From: Draconibacterium halophilum
GTDB taxonomy: Bacteria; Bacteroidota; Bacteroidia; Bacteroidales; Prolixibacteraceae
DNA length: 64,000 nucleotides
NCBI RefSeq assembly: GCF_010448835.1
Contig: NZ_CP048409.1
Span: forward strand, 1,372,001 to 1,436,000
Direction: 5' to 3'
Below the pieces are notes generated by a model, which was given only the letters and a program-made list of their open reading frames with translations, made no database searches and was not told the DNA's origin. A program made the position numbers and the translations under genes. This document shows positions 17,910-26,375 of this stretch, piece by piece. The stretch's first letter is position 1. The number at the start of each line of letters is the position of its first letter.

Positions 17910-20498
17910 ATGAACTTTAATAATTTTACTATAAAATCGCAGGAAGCTATTCAACAAGCTTTTCAAATTGCACAGGGAAACAACCAGCAAGCAATTGAAA
18001 CCGGGCATCTTCTTCGGGGATTACTTCATTCTGCCGAGAACGTTACCGAGTTTTTACTTAAAAAACTAGATGTAAACGCCACCATTTTTAAACAGGCTCT
18101 CGATCAGATAATTCAATCCTATCCAAAAGTTTCCGGTGGAGAACAATATCTTTCTTCTGGTGCGAATCAGGCTTTGCAAAAAGCACTCGCATTGGCACAG
18201 GAAATGGGCGACCAATATGTTTCGGTGGAGCACATTTTAATGGCTTTGCTCGATGTAAAAGACAATACCAGCCGTTTAATGAAAGACAATGGTATTTCAA
18301 AGAAAGAATTGAAACTGGCCATTGAAGAATTACGAAAAGGATCGAAAGTTGACAGCCAAACAGCAGAAGACAAGTTTAACTCGTTAAATCGTTTTGCCGT
18401 AAACCTTAACGAGCGTGCCCGATCTGGGAAACTGGATCCTGTAATTGGTCGCGATGATGAGATCCGGCGGATTTTACAGATACTTTCGCGCCGCACAAAA
18501 AACAACCCTATTTTACTTGGTGAGCCGGGTACCGGAAAAACGGCAATTGCCGAAGGATTGGCGCACCGTATTGTGCGTGGCGACGTACCTGAAAATCTGA
18601 AATCAAAACAGGTATTTTCGCTTGATATGGGAGCTTTGGTTGCCGGGGCAAAATACAAAGGCGAATTTGAAGAACGTTTGAAAGCTGTTGTAAACGAGGT
18701 TATACAGTCTAATAATGAGGTGATTTTGTTTATTGATGAGATACATACCCTGGTGGGAGCCGGGAAAAGTGAAGGAGCAATGGACGCGGCCAACATTTTA
18801 AAACCGGCACTTGCCCGGGGCGAACTGCGTGCCGTTGGTGCAACCACCTTGGCCGAGTACCAGAAATATTTTGAGAAAGATAAAGCGCTTGAACGTCGTT
18901 TTCAGATTGTCCATGTAAATGAACCGGATACCTTGAATGCCATTTCTATTTTGCGTGGTATTAAAGAAAAGTATGAGAGTCACCATAAAGTGCAAATAAA
19001 AGACGATGCAATTATTGCGTCGGTTGAATTATCCCAACGTTATATATCTGATCGTTTTTTGCCCGATAAAGCTATTGACTTAATGGATGAAGCCGCGGCG
19101 AAACTACGTTTGGAAATTGATTCTGTTCCGGAAGAACTGGATGAAATTCAACGACGGGTAAAACAGCTGGAGATTGAACGCGAGGCGATTAAACGCGAAA
19201 ATGATACAAAAAAGCTGAATTCATTAAATGAGGAGATTTCAAATTTAAAAGAAGACCAATCGCGCTTACGAGCTAAATGGCAATCGGAGAAATCGGTGAT
19301 CGAAAAGATTCAGAAAAACAAAGAAGAAATTGAAACCTACAAGTTTGAAGCGGAGCAAGCCGAGCGACAAGGTGATTATGGCCGTGTTGCAGAATTGCGC
19401 TACGGGAAAGTAAAAGAAGTAGAAGCTGAGATTGAAAAGTATCAGGCTGAATTGGAGGAAATGAAAAAAGGAGAAACTCTGATTAAAGAAGAAGTTGATA
19501 CAGAGGATATTGCTGAGGTTGTGGCTCGCTGGACTGGTATTCCGGTTTCGAAAATGTTACAAAGTGAACGCGAAAAGTTACTTCACATGGAAGACGAATT
19601 GCACAATCGGGTAATTGGTCAGGATGAGGCGATAGTTGCCATTTCGGATGCAGTGCGCCGTAGCCGTGCAGGTTTACAAGACGAAAAAAGGCCAATCGGG
19701 TCGTTCATTTTTTTGGGAACAACCGGAGTTGGAAAAACTGAGCTGGCAAAAGCTTTGGCTGAATACTTGTTTAACGACGAAAATATGATAACACGGATCG
19801 ACATGTCGGAGTACCAGGAGAAGTTCTCGGTAACCCGTTTAATCGGTTCGCCTCCGGGATATGTTGGTTACGATGAAGGAGGCCAGTTGACAGAAGCTGT
19901 GCGCCACAAACCTTATTCTGTAGTCCTTTTCGACGAAATTGAAAAAGCACACCCCGATGTTTATAATGTATTGCTGCAGGTACTGGACGATGGCCGTTTA
20001 ACCGATAACAAAGGTCGTACAGTAAACTTCAAGAATACAATTATTATAATGACTTCGAACCTGGGATCGCACATCATTCAGGAGAATTACGAAACGATGA
20101 ATGACTCCAATGAATTTCAGGTGTTGGAGAAAACGCGGAGCCAGTTATTGGAAATGTTACGGAAAACAATACGACCTGAGTTCCTGAACCGTATTGATGA
20201 AACTATCGTATTCACTCCGCTATCGAAAGCAGCCATTAAGGAAATAGTTCGCGTACAGTTTGAGCAAATCGTAAAACGTTTATCGGCAAGCGATCTGAAA
20301 ATTGAGTTAAGCGAAAAAGCAAACGATTGGTTATCGGGTATTGGATACGATCCGCATTTTGGTGCACGACCGGTAAAACGTGTGCTCCAAAAGTTTGTAT
20401 TGAATGAATTGTCGAAACGGATACTTTCCGGCAATGTTGATAAGACAAAGCCGATTGTAATCGATTTTGAAAATGAATCCTTGGTTTTTAGAAATTAA
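17910..20498 (+). CDS. clpB: ATP-dependent chaperone ClpB
   Basis: 862 residues, the usual ClpB length. It is a cytosolic hexameric disaggregase that works with DnaK on aggregated proteins. Domains in order: Clp N-terminal repeats (about 1-145), AAA1 with Walker A GEPGTGKTAIAEG and Walker B VILFIDEIHTLVGAG, the long coiled-coil middle domain (about 395-525, strongly charged, typical of ClpB rather than ClpA/C), AAA2 with GTTGVGKTELAKAL and VVLFDEIEKAHPDV, and a C-terminal D2-small domain. The ATG start (MNFNNFTIKSQEAI) is standard. No heat-shock operator was recognised upstream. The gene is monocistronic with a terminator at 20523-20553. Confidence 0.98.
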   Translation: MNFNNFTIKSQEAIQQAFQIAQGNNQQAIETGHLLRGLLHSAENVTEFLLKKLDVNATIFKQALDQIIQSYPKVSGGEQYLSSGANQALQKALALAQEMGDQYVSVEHILMALLDVKDNTSRLMKDNGISKKELKLAIEELRKGSKVDSQTAEDKFNSLNRFAVNLNERARSGKLDPVIGRDDEIRRILQILSRRTKNNPILLGEPGTGKTAIAEGLAHRIVRGDVPENLKSKQVFSLDMGALVAGAKYKGEFEERLKAVVNEVIQSNNEVILFIDEIHTLVGAGKSEGAMDAANILKPALARGELRAVGATTLAEYQKYFEKDKALERRFQIVHVNEPDTLNAISILRGIKEKYESHHKVQIKDDAIIASVELSQRYISDRFLPDKAIDLMDEAAAKLRLEIDSVPEELDEIQRRVKQLEIEREAIKRENDTKKLNSLNEEISNLKEDQSRLRAKWQSEKSVIEKIQKNKEEIETYKFEAEQAERQGDYGRVAELRYGKVKEVEAEIEKYQAELEEMKKGETLIKEEVDTEDIAEVVARWTGIPVSKMLQSEREKLLHMEDELHNRVIGQDEAIVAISDAVRRSRAGLQDEKRPIGSFIFLGTTGVGKTELAKALAEYLFNDENMITRIDMSEYQEKFSVTRLIGSPPGYVGYDEGGQLTEAVRHKPYSVVLFDEIEKAHPDVYNVLLQVLDDGRLTDNKGRTVNFKNTIIIMTSNLGSHIIQENYETMNDSNEFQVLEKTRSQLLEMLRKTIRPEFLNRIDETIVFTPLSKAAIKEIVRVQFEQIVKRLSASDLKIELSEKANDWLSGIGYDPHFGARPVKRVLQKFVLNELSKRILSGNVDKTKPIVIDFENESLVFRN

Positions 20499-20522
20499 GC
20501 TGTATTAAAAGAATTCTGCAGG

Positions 20523-20553
20523 ACGGCTCTCGTAAGGGAGTCGTTTTCTTTTT
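20523..20553 (+). terminator. clpB terminator
   Basis: Stem ACGGCTC / GAGTCGT (one G-U pair) followed by a T-rich tail. It lies 25 nt after the clpB stop, between the convergent clpB and Hpt genes. Confidence 0.75.
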
Positions 20554-20896
20554 AAAGTAATTCCTTCAACTCGGGAATTGCAGCCTGTAATTGATTAATG
20601 GCATCTTCAACCATTTTCGGAACATCGTTCAGATTATTGGCTTCGCACTCCAATTGAATGTTCTTCAGTAAGGTTCCGGTGTTGTCCATTCCAAATGTCA
20701 TTGCCGACGATTTTGCGGTATGTGCTTCGCGTGCCAGCTTTTCCCAGTCCTCTGCTTTAAGGAATGAACTCATGTTCGTCACAAATTCATCAATCTGTTC
20801 CAGAAAAATTTCTGCCATATCCTTTATAAACTCGTTGTCGCCACCTGCAAGTGTTTCAAGCTGAGACGTATTGATGTGTTGAAAAGTATTGCTCAT
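20552..20896 (-). CDS. Hpt (histidine phosphotransfer) domain protein
   Basis: 114 residues forming a single all-helical Hpt domain. The phospho-acceptor motif is LAREAHTAKSSAMTFGM with His at about residue 59. The canonical AHxLKGxS is changed here to AHTAKSSA, but the His and the following Lys are kept. Such proteins shuttle phosphoryl groups between hybrid kinases and response regulators in multi-step phosphorelays. No hybrid kinase is adjacent, so the partners are elsewhere. It is divergent from gcvT and convergent with clpB. Confidence 0.85.
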   Translation of the reverse strand: MSNTFQHINTSQLETLAGGDNEFIKDMAEIFLEQIDEFVTNMSSFLKAEDWEKLAREAHTAKSSAMTFGMDNTGTLLKNIQLECEANNLNDVPKMVEDAINQLQAAIPELKELL

Positions 20897-20974
20897 TTTT
20901 TGTTTTTGATTGTGGTCAGCAATTTAGCAAAATAATTCAGAAAGCTTTTTGTGCTGTTGCTGATAAAATTCATA

Positions 20975-21003
20975 TTTGTGCTGTTTTTGAATACATAGAT
21001 TTG
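20975..21003 (+). promoter_or_regulatory. predicted gcvT promoter
   Basis: TTTG (20975-20978) and TAGATTTG (20996-21003) are separated by 17 nt and match the Bacteroidota -33/-7 pattern. The predicted start is near 21010, giving a leader of about 60 nt before the gcvT ATG. Confidence 0.5.
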
Positions 21004-21068
21004 CTCAACATTATCTTATAATGGCAGACGGTTTATGAACTATATCCGTTAACAATTGAAAAATAAAT

Positions 21069-22154
21069 ATGAAAACAACTGCATTTAATTCGATACACAA
21101 AAAAAAGGGCGGCAAATTGGTTGAGTTTGCCGGATACGAAATGCCTATTGAGTACAGTGGCATTAGAGATGAACACATGACAGTGCGCGAGGGCGTAGGC
21201 GTTTTTGATGTATCGCACATGGGCGAATTCTGGGTGAAAGGACCGAAAGCTTTGGATTTGGTAGCCAAAATTACATCAAACGATCCGCGAATTCTTACAC
21301 AAGGGCAGGCCCAGTATAGTTGTTTGCCAAACGGAAAAGGAGGTATTGTTGACGACCTCTTGGTTTATTATTACGAACCTGAAAAATATATGTTGGTAGT
21401 TAATGCCGCCAACATTGAAAAAGACTGGAACTGGATTGTTCTTCAAAATGAAGAAGTTGGAGCAGAGCTGGAAAATGCTTCCGACCATATTAGCCAGTTG
21501 GCCATTCAGGGGCCTAAAGCAACTGAGGTGCTTCAAAAATTAACCGATGTAAATCTTTCAGAAATAAAATTTTACACCTTCGTAACCGATAAATTTGCCG
21601 GTGTTGATGATGTGATTATTTCAGCAACAGGATACACCGGAGCAGGTGGTTTCGAGTTGTATTTCAGAAATGATGTAGCAGAAACGATCTGGAATGCCAT
21701 TTTTGAGGCCGGTGCAGAAGCAGGCATCAAACCAATTGGTTTGGCAGCCCGCGATACACTGCGTTTAGAAATGGGTTATTGCCTTTACGGAAACGATATT
21801 GACGATACAACATCGCCATTGGAAGCCGGTTTGGGATGGATTACAAAATTCAATAACGGGCGTAAATTTATCGATCGCGAATTTTTAACCATGCAAAAAA
21901 CCGAAGGAATATCACGCAGGTTGCGCGGTTTTGAACTTACTGGAAGAGGAATTCCGCGTAAAGGTTACGAATTGGTAAACTCAGTAGGTGAAACAATTGG
22001 TAGCGTAACATCAGGAACCATGTCTCCGGTTTTAAATAAAGGAATTGGAATGGGATACGTTGCCAAAGAATACTCCGCTTTTGGAACCGAAATTTTTGTG
22101 AAGATCCGAAATAAAGTAATTCCTGCAGAAATAGTTAAAATGCCTTTTATCTAA
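21069..22154 (+). CDS. gcvT: glycine cleavage system T protein (aminomethyltransferase)
   Basis: 361 residues, full length. It transfers the methylene carbon of the lipoyl-bound glycine intermediate to tetrahydrofolate and releases ammonia. Visible family features are GKLVEFAGYEMPIEY and the VGVFDVSHMGEF folate/catalytic region near the N-terminus, the ATGYTGAGGFELYF motif in the middle, and the C-terminal barrel with SVTSGTMSPVLNKGIGMGYV. The other glycine cleavage genes (gcvH, gcvP) are not adjacent. With serC and serA downstream it gives the neighbourhood a serine/glycine/one-carbon theme. A terminator follows the stop. Confidence 0.98.
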   Translation: MKTTAFNSIHKKKGGKLVEFAGYEMPIEYSGIRDEHMTVREGVGVFDVSHMGEFWVKGPKALDLVAKITSNDPRILTQGQAQYSCLPNGKGGIVDDLLVYYYEPEKYMLVVNAANIEKDWNWIVLQNEEVGAELENASDHISQLAIQGPKATEVLQKLTDVNLSEIKFYTFVTDKFAGVDDVIISATGYTGAGGFELYFRNDVAETIWNAIFEAGAEAGIKPIGLAARDTLRLEMGYCLYGNDIDDTTSPLEAGLGWITKFNNGRKFIDREFLTMQKTEGISRRLRGFELTGRGIPRKGYELVNSVGETIGSVTSGTMSPVLNKGIGMGYVAKEYSAFGTEIFVKIRNKVIPAEIVKMPFI

Positions 22155-22182
22155 CCAATAAAACATATTAAAACTAAACTTC

Positions 22183-22213
22183 GCCGTCTGTTTATTACAG
22201 GCGGCTTTTTTTA
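22183..22213 (+). terminator. gcvT terminator
   Basis: Stem GCCGTCTG / CAGGCGGC (one G-U pair), 7-nt loop, then seven T. Confidence 0.88.
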
Positions 22214-22627
22214 TCCCTCAAGTTTTGGCCGGTTCTATTTAAATTCTTTTTAAATATTACGCCGAAAAAATCATTTATTCTGTAAAACATGGTATTGTTG
22301 CTCGGAATAAGATATTTTTGTATGAAACGAGCATGTATAGTCTTTACACACAGGGAAATGATTAATGTACGAGTTGCATACGATGCAATATTAATTAACT
22401 ATTTTAATCGTATGAAATAACAGATTGATACCGACAATGTTAACAACAAAGAGAGAGGGGAAATGATATCTGTCACCTGTTTTTGTGTTGTTAATCAATG
22501 TTTTAAAACTCATAAAAATAAAAATAAACTTGATTTTTCTCATCGGATAAACAATCACTATTTAAGAACTTTATGGTGGTGTTTAAAAGATTAAAAATTT
22601 AATTACTCACCTTAATTGTTGTATTAT
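22214..22627 (+). promoter_or_regulatory. long leader region of serC
   Basis: A perfect -7 box TATTTTTG lies at 22313-22320, which would give a leader of about 300 nt. Two inverted repeats lie inside it: CATACGAT / ATCGTATG (22377-22384 and 22407-22414) and TTAACAACA / TGTTGTTAA (22440-22448 and 22486-22494). No ORF was found. I do not recognise a known riboswitch. A second, closer promoter is possible. Confidence 0.4.
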
Positions 22628-23695
22628 ATGAAGAAGCACAATTTTTACGCAGGACCTTCAATTCTGCCCGAATTTACAAAGGAAAAAACTGCTGAGGCCG
22701 CTATGAACTTTGCCGGAACCGGACTTTCTGTAATGGAAGTTTCGCACCGTAGCAAAGAATTTGTTGCTGTTATGGATGAGGCAGTTGCTTTGGTAAAAAA
22801 ATTACTAAAAGTACCGGAGGGTTATTCGGTTCTTTTCTTGCAAGGTGGTGCCAGCACTCAGTTTTTAATGGCTCCATACAACTTAATGGATAAAAAGTCA
22901 GCATATTTAAATACAGGTGCATGGTCGAAAAAGGCCATAAAAGAAGCTAAATTTTTTGGCGAAATTGTAGAAGTAGCATCATCGGCTGACACTATTTATA
23001 ATTATATCCCAAAAGGATACGAAGTGCCATCCGATGCAAGTTATTTCCATTATACATCAAATAATACTATTTACGGCACACAAATTCCAACACCGGATGT
23101 TGATGTGCCATTAGTTGCAGATATGTCATCCGATATTTTCAGCCGCCCGATAGATGTATCAAAATATGATTTGATTTATGCTGGTGCACAGAAAAACCTT
23201 GGACCATCAGGTGCTACACTGGTAATTGTAAAAGATGATGCGTTAGGTAAGGTTGATCGTCCAATTCCAACGATGTTGGATTATTCTACACATATTAAAG
23301 CGGGCTCAATGTTCAATACGCCTTCAACACTTCCGGTATTTGCCTGTTTGCAAACCTTAATTTGGTTGAAAGAAAACGGTGGAGTAGAAGCCATGGAACA
23401 AACGAACATTGAAAAAGCGAAAGTTCTTTATGATGAAATCGATCGCAATAAATTGTTCCAGTGCACGGTGCTGGCCGAAGAAGATCGCTCATTAATGAAT
23501 GTTACTTTTGTAATGACGCCGGAGTTCGCTGAATTTGAGAAGGAGTTTTTGGAATTTGCAACAGCGAAAGGAATGTTGGGAATAAAAGGACACCGCTCAG
23601 TTGGCGGATTCAGGGCTTCAATTTACAATGCAATGCCTGTTGAAAGTATTCAGGCTTTGGTAGATGCCATGCAGGAGTTTGAAAAAATGAAGTAA
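22628..23695 (+). CDS. serC: phosphoserine aminotransferase
   Basis: About 355 residues from ATG 22628 (MKKHNFYAGPSILPEF). A TTG at 22616 would add four residues and is less likely. It is a PLP enzyme that converts 3-phosphohydroxypyruvate and glutamate to phosphoserine, and it also acts in pyridoxine synthesis in some bacteria. Motifs: the N-terminal FYAGPSILP, VLFLQGGASTQF, the PLP-lysine region YAGAQKNLGPSGATLV, and the C-terminal GHRSVGGFRASIYNAMP with phosphate-binding Arg residues. serA follows on the same strand, 95 nt on, but a terminator hairpin lies in between. Confidence 0.97.
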   Translation: MKKHNFYAGPSILPEFTKEKTAEAAMNFAGTGLSVMEVSHRSKEFVAVMDEAVALVKKLLKVPEGYSVLFLQGGASTQFLMAPYNLMDKKSAYLNTGAWSKKAIKEAKFFGEIVEVASSADTIYNYIPKGYEVPSDASYFHYTSNNTIYGTQIPTPDVDVPLVADMSSDIFSRPIDVSKYDLIYAGAQKNLGPSGATLVIVKDDALGKVDRPIPTMLDYSTHIKAGSMFNTPSTLPVFACLQTLIWLKENGGVEAMEQTNIEKAKVLYDEIDRNKLFQCTVLAEEDRSLMNVTFVMTPEFAEFEKEFLEFATAKGMLGIKGHRSVGGFRASIYNAMPVESIQALVDAMQEFEKMK

Positions 23696-23713
23696 ACAAA
23701 CAATAAACAGATG

Positions 23714-23743
23714 AAATGCAGGGCAAACGTCCTGCATTTTTTT
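23714..23743 (+). terminator. terminator between serC and serA
   Basis: Perfect 9-bp stem AAATGCAGG / CCTGCATTT followed by a T run. It suggests that serC and serA are at least partly uncoupled, either by attenuation or by a separate serA promoter. Confidence 0.85.
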
Positions 23744-23790
23744 CACCTACGGTTTTCAAGTTCCGGAGGTGAACCTAAATTTTATGAGTA

Positions 23791-24711
23791 ATGAGAAAAA
23801 TCTTAATAGCCACAGTTAAACCGTTTGCCCCGGTTGCTGTAAAAAAAATCAGAAAAATTTTTGAGAAAGCAGGTTACGAGCTTCAATTGCTTGAAAAGTA
23901 CAATGACAAACAAGAACTTCTTCAAGCCATTGCCAATGTTGATGCAGCAATTATCCGTAGCGATAAGTTTGATGAGGAAGTGCTTAAAGCAGGTAAGAAA
24001 TTGAAGATTGTTGTGCGCGCAGGTGCCGGTTACGACAATGTTGATATTGAAACCGCATCAGCCAGTAACATTGTTGTAATGAATACGCCCGGGCAAAATT
24101 CAAATGCAGTAGCCGAATTAGCCATTGGCTTGGCAATAATGGGATTGCGCGAGCAATTTTCAGGTAAGCCCGGTGGCGAAATGCGTGGACGTACTCTCGG
24201 ACTTCATGGTTTTGGGTACGTTGCCCGAAACGTTTTTCGCATTGCACGGGCCATGGGAATGAATGTAATTGTATACACCCGTTACAGTAAAGGTGATGCC
24301 GCTGCAATAGGATTGAAGGTTACAAAATCACTGGAAGATCTTTACGAAAAAAGCGATATCGTTTCTATTCATGTTCCGGCACGTGGCGAGCACATAAAAT
24401 CGGTAAGCGCCGAAGTGCTTTCGCATTTACAAGATGGCAGTATTTTAGTGAACACTGGCAGAAAAGAAGTCATTAACGAGCCCGACCTGGTAAAATGTAT
24501 GGAAGAAAAACCGGGCATAAAATACATGTCGGACCTTACGCCGGATTGTGAAGCTGAATTTGAAGAAAAATTCCCCGGAAGATTTTTCTTCACACCTAAA
24601 AAAGCCGGAGCACAAACGGCTGAGGCCAATTTAAATGCAGGCTTGGCAGCTGCCCGGCAAATCGTCGATTTTTTTGAGAATGACGACACTACACATCAGG
24701 TGAATAAATAG
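23791..24711 (+). CDS. serA: D-3-phosphoglycerate dehydrogenase, short Bacteroidota type
   Basis: 306 residues. It is an NAD-dependent 2-hydroxyacid dehydrogenase for the first step of serine synthesis. It lacks the ACT regulatory domain of the E. coli enzyme (about 410 residues). Substrate-domain features are VVRAGAGYDNVD and MNTPGQNSNAVAELAIG. The Rossmann motif is LGLHGFGYVARNVFRIA. The catalytic Arg lies in LVNTGRKEVIN. Where most family members have PHxG with the catalytic His, this protein reads TPKKAGAQTAEAN, so Lys occupies the place of His. From memory this is shared by Bacteroidota SerA proteins. The neighbours serC and DUF1015 support a role in serine synthesis. Confidence 0.92.
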   Translation: MRKILIATVKPFAPVAVKKIRKIFEKAGYELQLLEKYNDKQELLQAIANVDAAIIRSDKFDEEVLKAGKKLKIVVRAGAGYDNVDIETASASNIVVMNTPGQNSNAVAELAIGLAIMGLREQFSGKPGGEMRGRTLGLHGFGYVARNVFRIARAMGMNVIVYTRYSKGDAAAIGLKVTKSLEDLYEKSDIVSIHVPARGEHIKSVSAEVLSHLQDGSILVNTGRKEVINEPDLVKCMEEKPGIKYMSDLTPDCEAEFEEKFPGRFFFTPKKAGAQTAEANLNAGLAAARQIVDFFENDDTTHQVNK

Positions 24712-24743
24712 CTTGTTTTGTGGCACTTCCAGAATCTTAGTGC

Positions 24744-24815
24744 ATTCTTTGTGCAACTTAGTGGTTAAAACTTATTGAGCAGAACGCTACGTTAACTCAA
24801 AGTTGCACAAAGAAT
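24744..24815. repeat. REP-like intergenic inverted repeat
   Basis: A perfect 16-bp inverted repeat, ATTCTTTGTGCAACTT (24744-24759) and AAGTTGCACAAAGAAT (24800-24815), with a 40-nt loop. It lies between serA and the DUF1015 gene. There is no T tail, so it is not a terminator. The wording 'cttagtgcattctttgtgca' resembles phrases I have seen scattered between genes in other Bacteroidota. Confidence 0.6.
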
Positions 24816-24904
24816 TATTTCTTAAAATAATGTATTAAATAGAGACCGGATTTATATTTTTGGCAATCTAAAATCTGGTTGTCTATAAATTTAAAATCAA
24901 AATA

Positions 24905-26155
24905 ATGGCAATTATAAAACCATTCAAAGGACTTCGTCCGCAAAAAGAAATTGTTGAAGAACTGGCATGTCTTCCATACGACGTTATGAATTCGGAAGAA
25001 GCCGCTGCAATGGCAGAAGGAAAAGAGAAATCCTTGCTTCGTATCACAAAAGCCGAAATTGAATGCCCGGAAGTGGATGATATTCACTCTGAAACGGTTT
25101 ACAACAAAGCAGTTGAGAATTTTAAAGCATTCCAGGAAAAAGGCTGGCTGAAAGATGACGCGGATGCCAAATATTATATATATGCACAAACCATGAATGG
25201 TGTTACCCAATATGGAATTGTTGGAGCAGCTGCCTGTGCCGATTATGAAAATGGCATTATTAAAAAGCACGAACTTACCCGCCCGGAGAAAGAAGAAGAC
25301 CGCATGGTTTTAACGCGTTATTTGAACGCCAATATCGAGCCGGTATTTTTTGCATACAAAGCTGTGGCCGAGATCGATATGATAGTGGAGAACATTGTAA
25401 AAAGCAAAGCTGCCGATTACGATTTTACTGCTGAAGACGGATTTGGGCACCATTTCTGGGCCATCGACGATGCTGCCACCAACACTAAACTGGAACAACT
25501 TTTCGAAGAAAAAGTGCCGTTTACCTATGTGGCCGATGGTCATCATCGAACTGCTGCAGCTGCACGCATTGGTGCTGAAAAAACTTCTCAGAATTCGAAT
25601 CATACCGGGAATGAGGAGTACAATTACTTTATGGCGGTTCATTTTCCCGATAACCAATTGCAGATTATTGATTACAACCGCGTAGTAAAAGATTTGAATG
25701 GCTTATCGGAAATTGATTTTCTTGCTGAACTTTCCAACGGTTTTGATGTGGAAAATATGGGAGCCGATATTTTTAAACCAGCGGCATTGCACGAATTTGG
25801 TTTGTATATGGCCGGAAGCTGGTATAAATTAACTGCCAAAGAGGGAACCTACGATGACAACGACCCGATTGGAATTTTGGATGTAACGATTCTTTCTAAC
25901 CAGGTGCTCGATCCAATTTTGGATATTAAAGATTTACGTACTTCAAAACGTATCGATTTTATAGGCGGTATCCGAGGTCTGGAAGAACTAAAGCGCCGTG
26001 TTGATTCGGGCGAAATGAAAGCCGCTTTTGCGCTGTATCCTGTTTCTATGCAACAATTGATAAACATTGCCGACAGCGGAAATATTATGCCACCCAAAAC
26101 CACTTGGTTCGAACCAAAATTGCGTTCGGGGTTGGTAATTCATAAATTAGATTAA
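24905..26155 (+). CDS. DUF1015 family protein, candidate serine-pathway enzyme
   Basis: 416 residues. The start MAIIKPFKGLRPQKEIVEEL and the motif VADGHHRTAAAARIGAE (about residues 205-221) identify DUF1015. The DGHHR motif resembles the ParB/sulfiredoxin-like nucleotide-binding fold, in which the archaeal free-serine kinase SerK and staphylococcal SbnI are also found. Its place directly after serC and serA on the same strand supports a link to serine or phosphoserine, but no activity can be asserted from the sequence. It has no signal peptide or membrane span and is cytosolic. Three hairpins follow the stop codon. Confidence 0.88.
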   Translation: MAIIKPFKGLRPQKEIVEELACLPYDVMNSEEAAAMAEGKEKSLLRITKAEIECPEVDDIHSETVYNKAVENFKAFQEKGWLKDDADAKYYIYAQTMNGVTQYGIVGAAACADYENGIIKKHELTRPEKEEDRMVLTRYLNANIEPVFFAYKAVAEIDMIVENIVKSKAADYDFTAEDGFGHHFWAIDDAATNTKLEQLFEEKVPFTYVADGHHRTAAAARIGAEKTSQNSNHTGNEEYNYFMAVHFPDNQLQIIDYNRVVKDLNGLSEIDFLAELSNGFDVENMGADIFKPAALHEFGLYMAGSWYKLTAKEGTYDDNDPIGILDVTILSNQVLDPILDIKDLRTSKRIDFIGGIRGLEELKRRVDSGEMKAAFALYPVSMQQLINIADSGNIMPPKTTWFEPKLRSGLVIHKLD

Positions 26156-26171
26156 ACTTTTTAGGTCATCT

Positions 26172-26201
26172 GCTCACTATGTGTTGCATTAAACAGTGAG
26201 C
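26172..26201. repeat. hairpin 1 downstream of DUF1015
   Basis: Inverted repeat GCTCACT (26172-26178) / AGTGAGC (26195-26201). No T tail follows. Confidence 0.4.
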
Positions 26202-26225
26202 TGATTACGATATACGCATAAAGTA

Positions 26226-26273
26226 GTCGTCACCCCGCTAAAATATTTTTGAGATAGCGTGGTGACGACTTTT
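26226..26273 (+). terminator. strong hairpin 2 downstream of DUF1015
   Basis: A 15-position stem (GTCGTCACCCCGCTA / TAGCGTGGTGACGAC, with one mismatch) and a 14-nt loop, followed by TTTT. It is the likely transcription terminator of the serA-DUF1015 unit. Confidence 0.75.
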
Positions 26274-26279
26274 CATAAA

Positions 26280-26315
26280 ATCCCGATCCGTCATCTGATA
26301 GATCGGGATTTTTTA
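26280..26315 (+). terminator. hairpin 3 downstream of DUF1015
   Basis: Perfect 9-bp stem ATCCCGATC / GATCGGGAT followed by six T, a backup terminator. Its stem resembles the TCCCGATA repeat near 32850. Confidence 0.75.
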
Positions 26316-26375
26316 TGTCCTTAATTCTTCAAAATCCAAAAAATACCTAACTTCAAAAGCTAAACAAGATCAGCA

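Noticed and set aside
24815..25270. 151-codon minus-strand frame overlapping DUF1015
   Set aside because: It is a shadow of the strongly supported DUF1015 gene, rich in Phe/Cys/Asn as typical for antisense translation.
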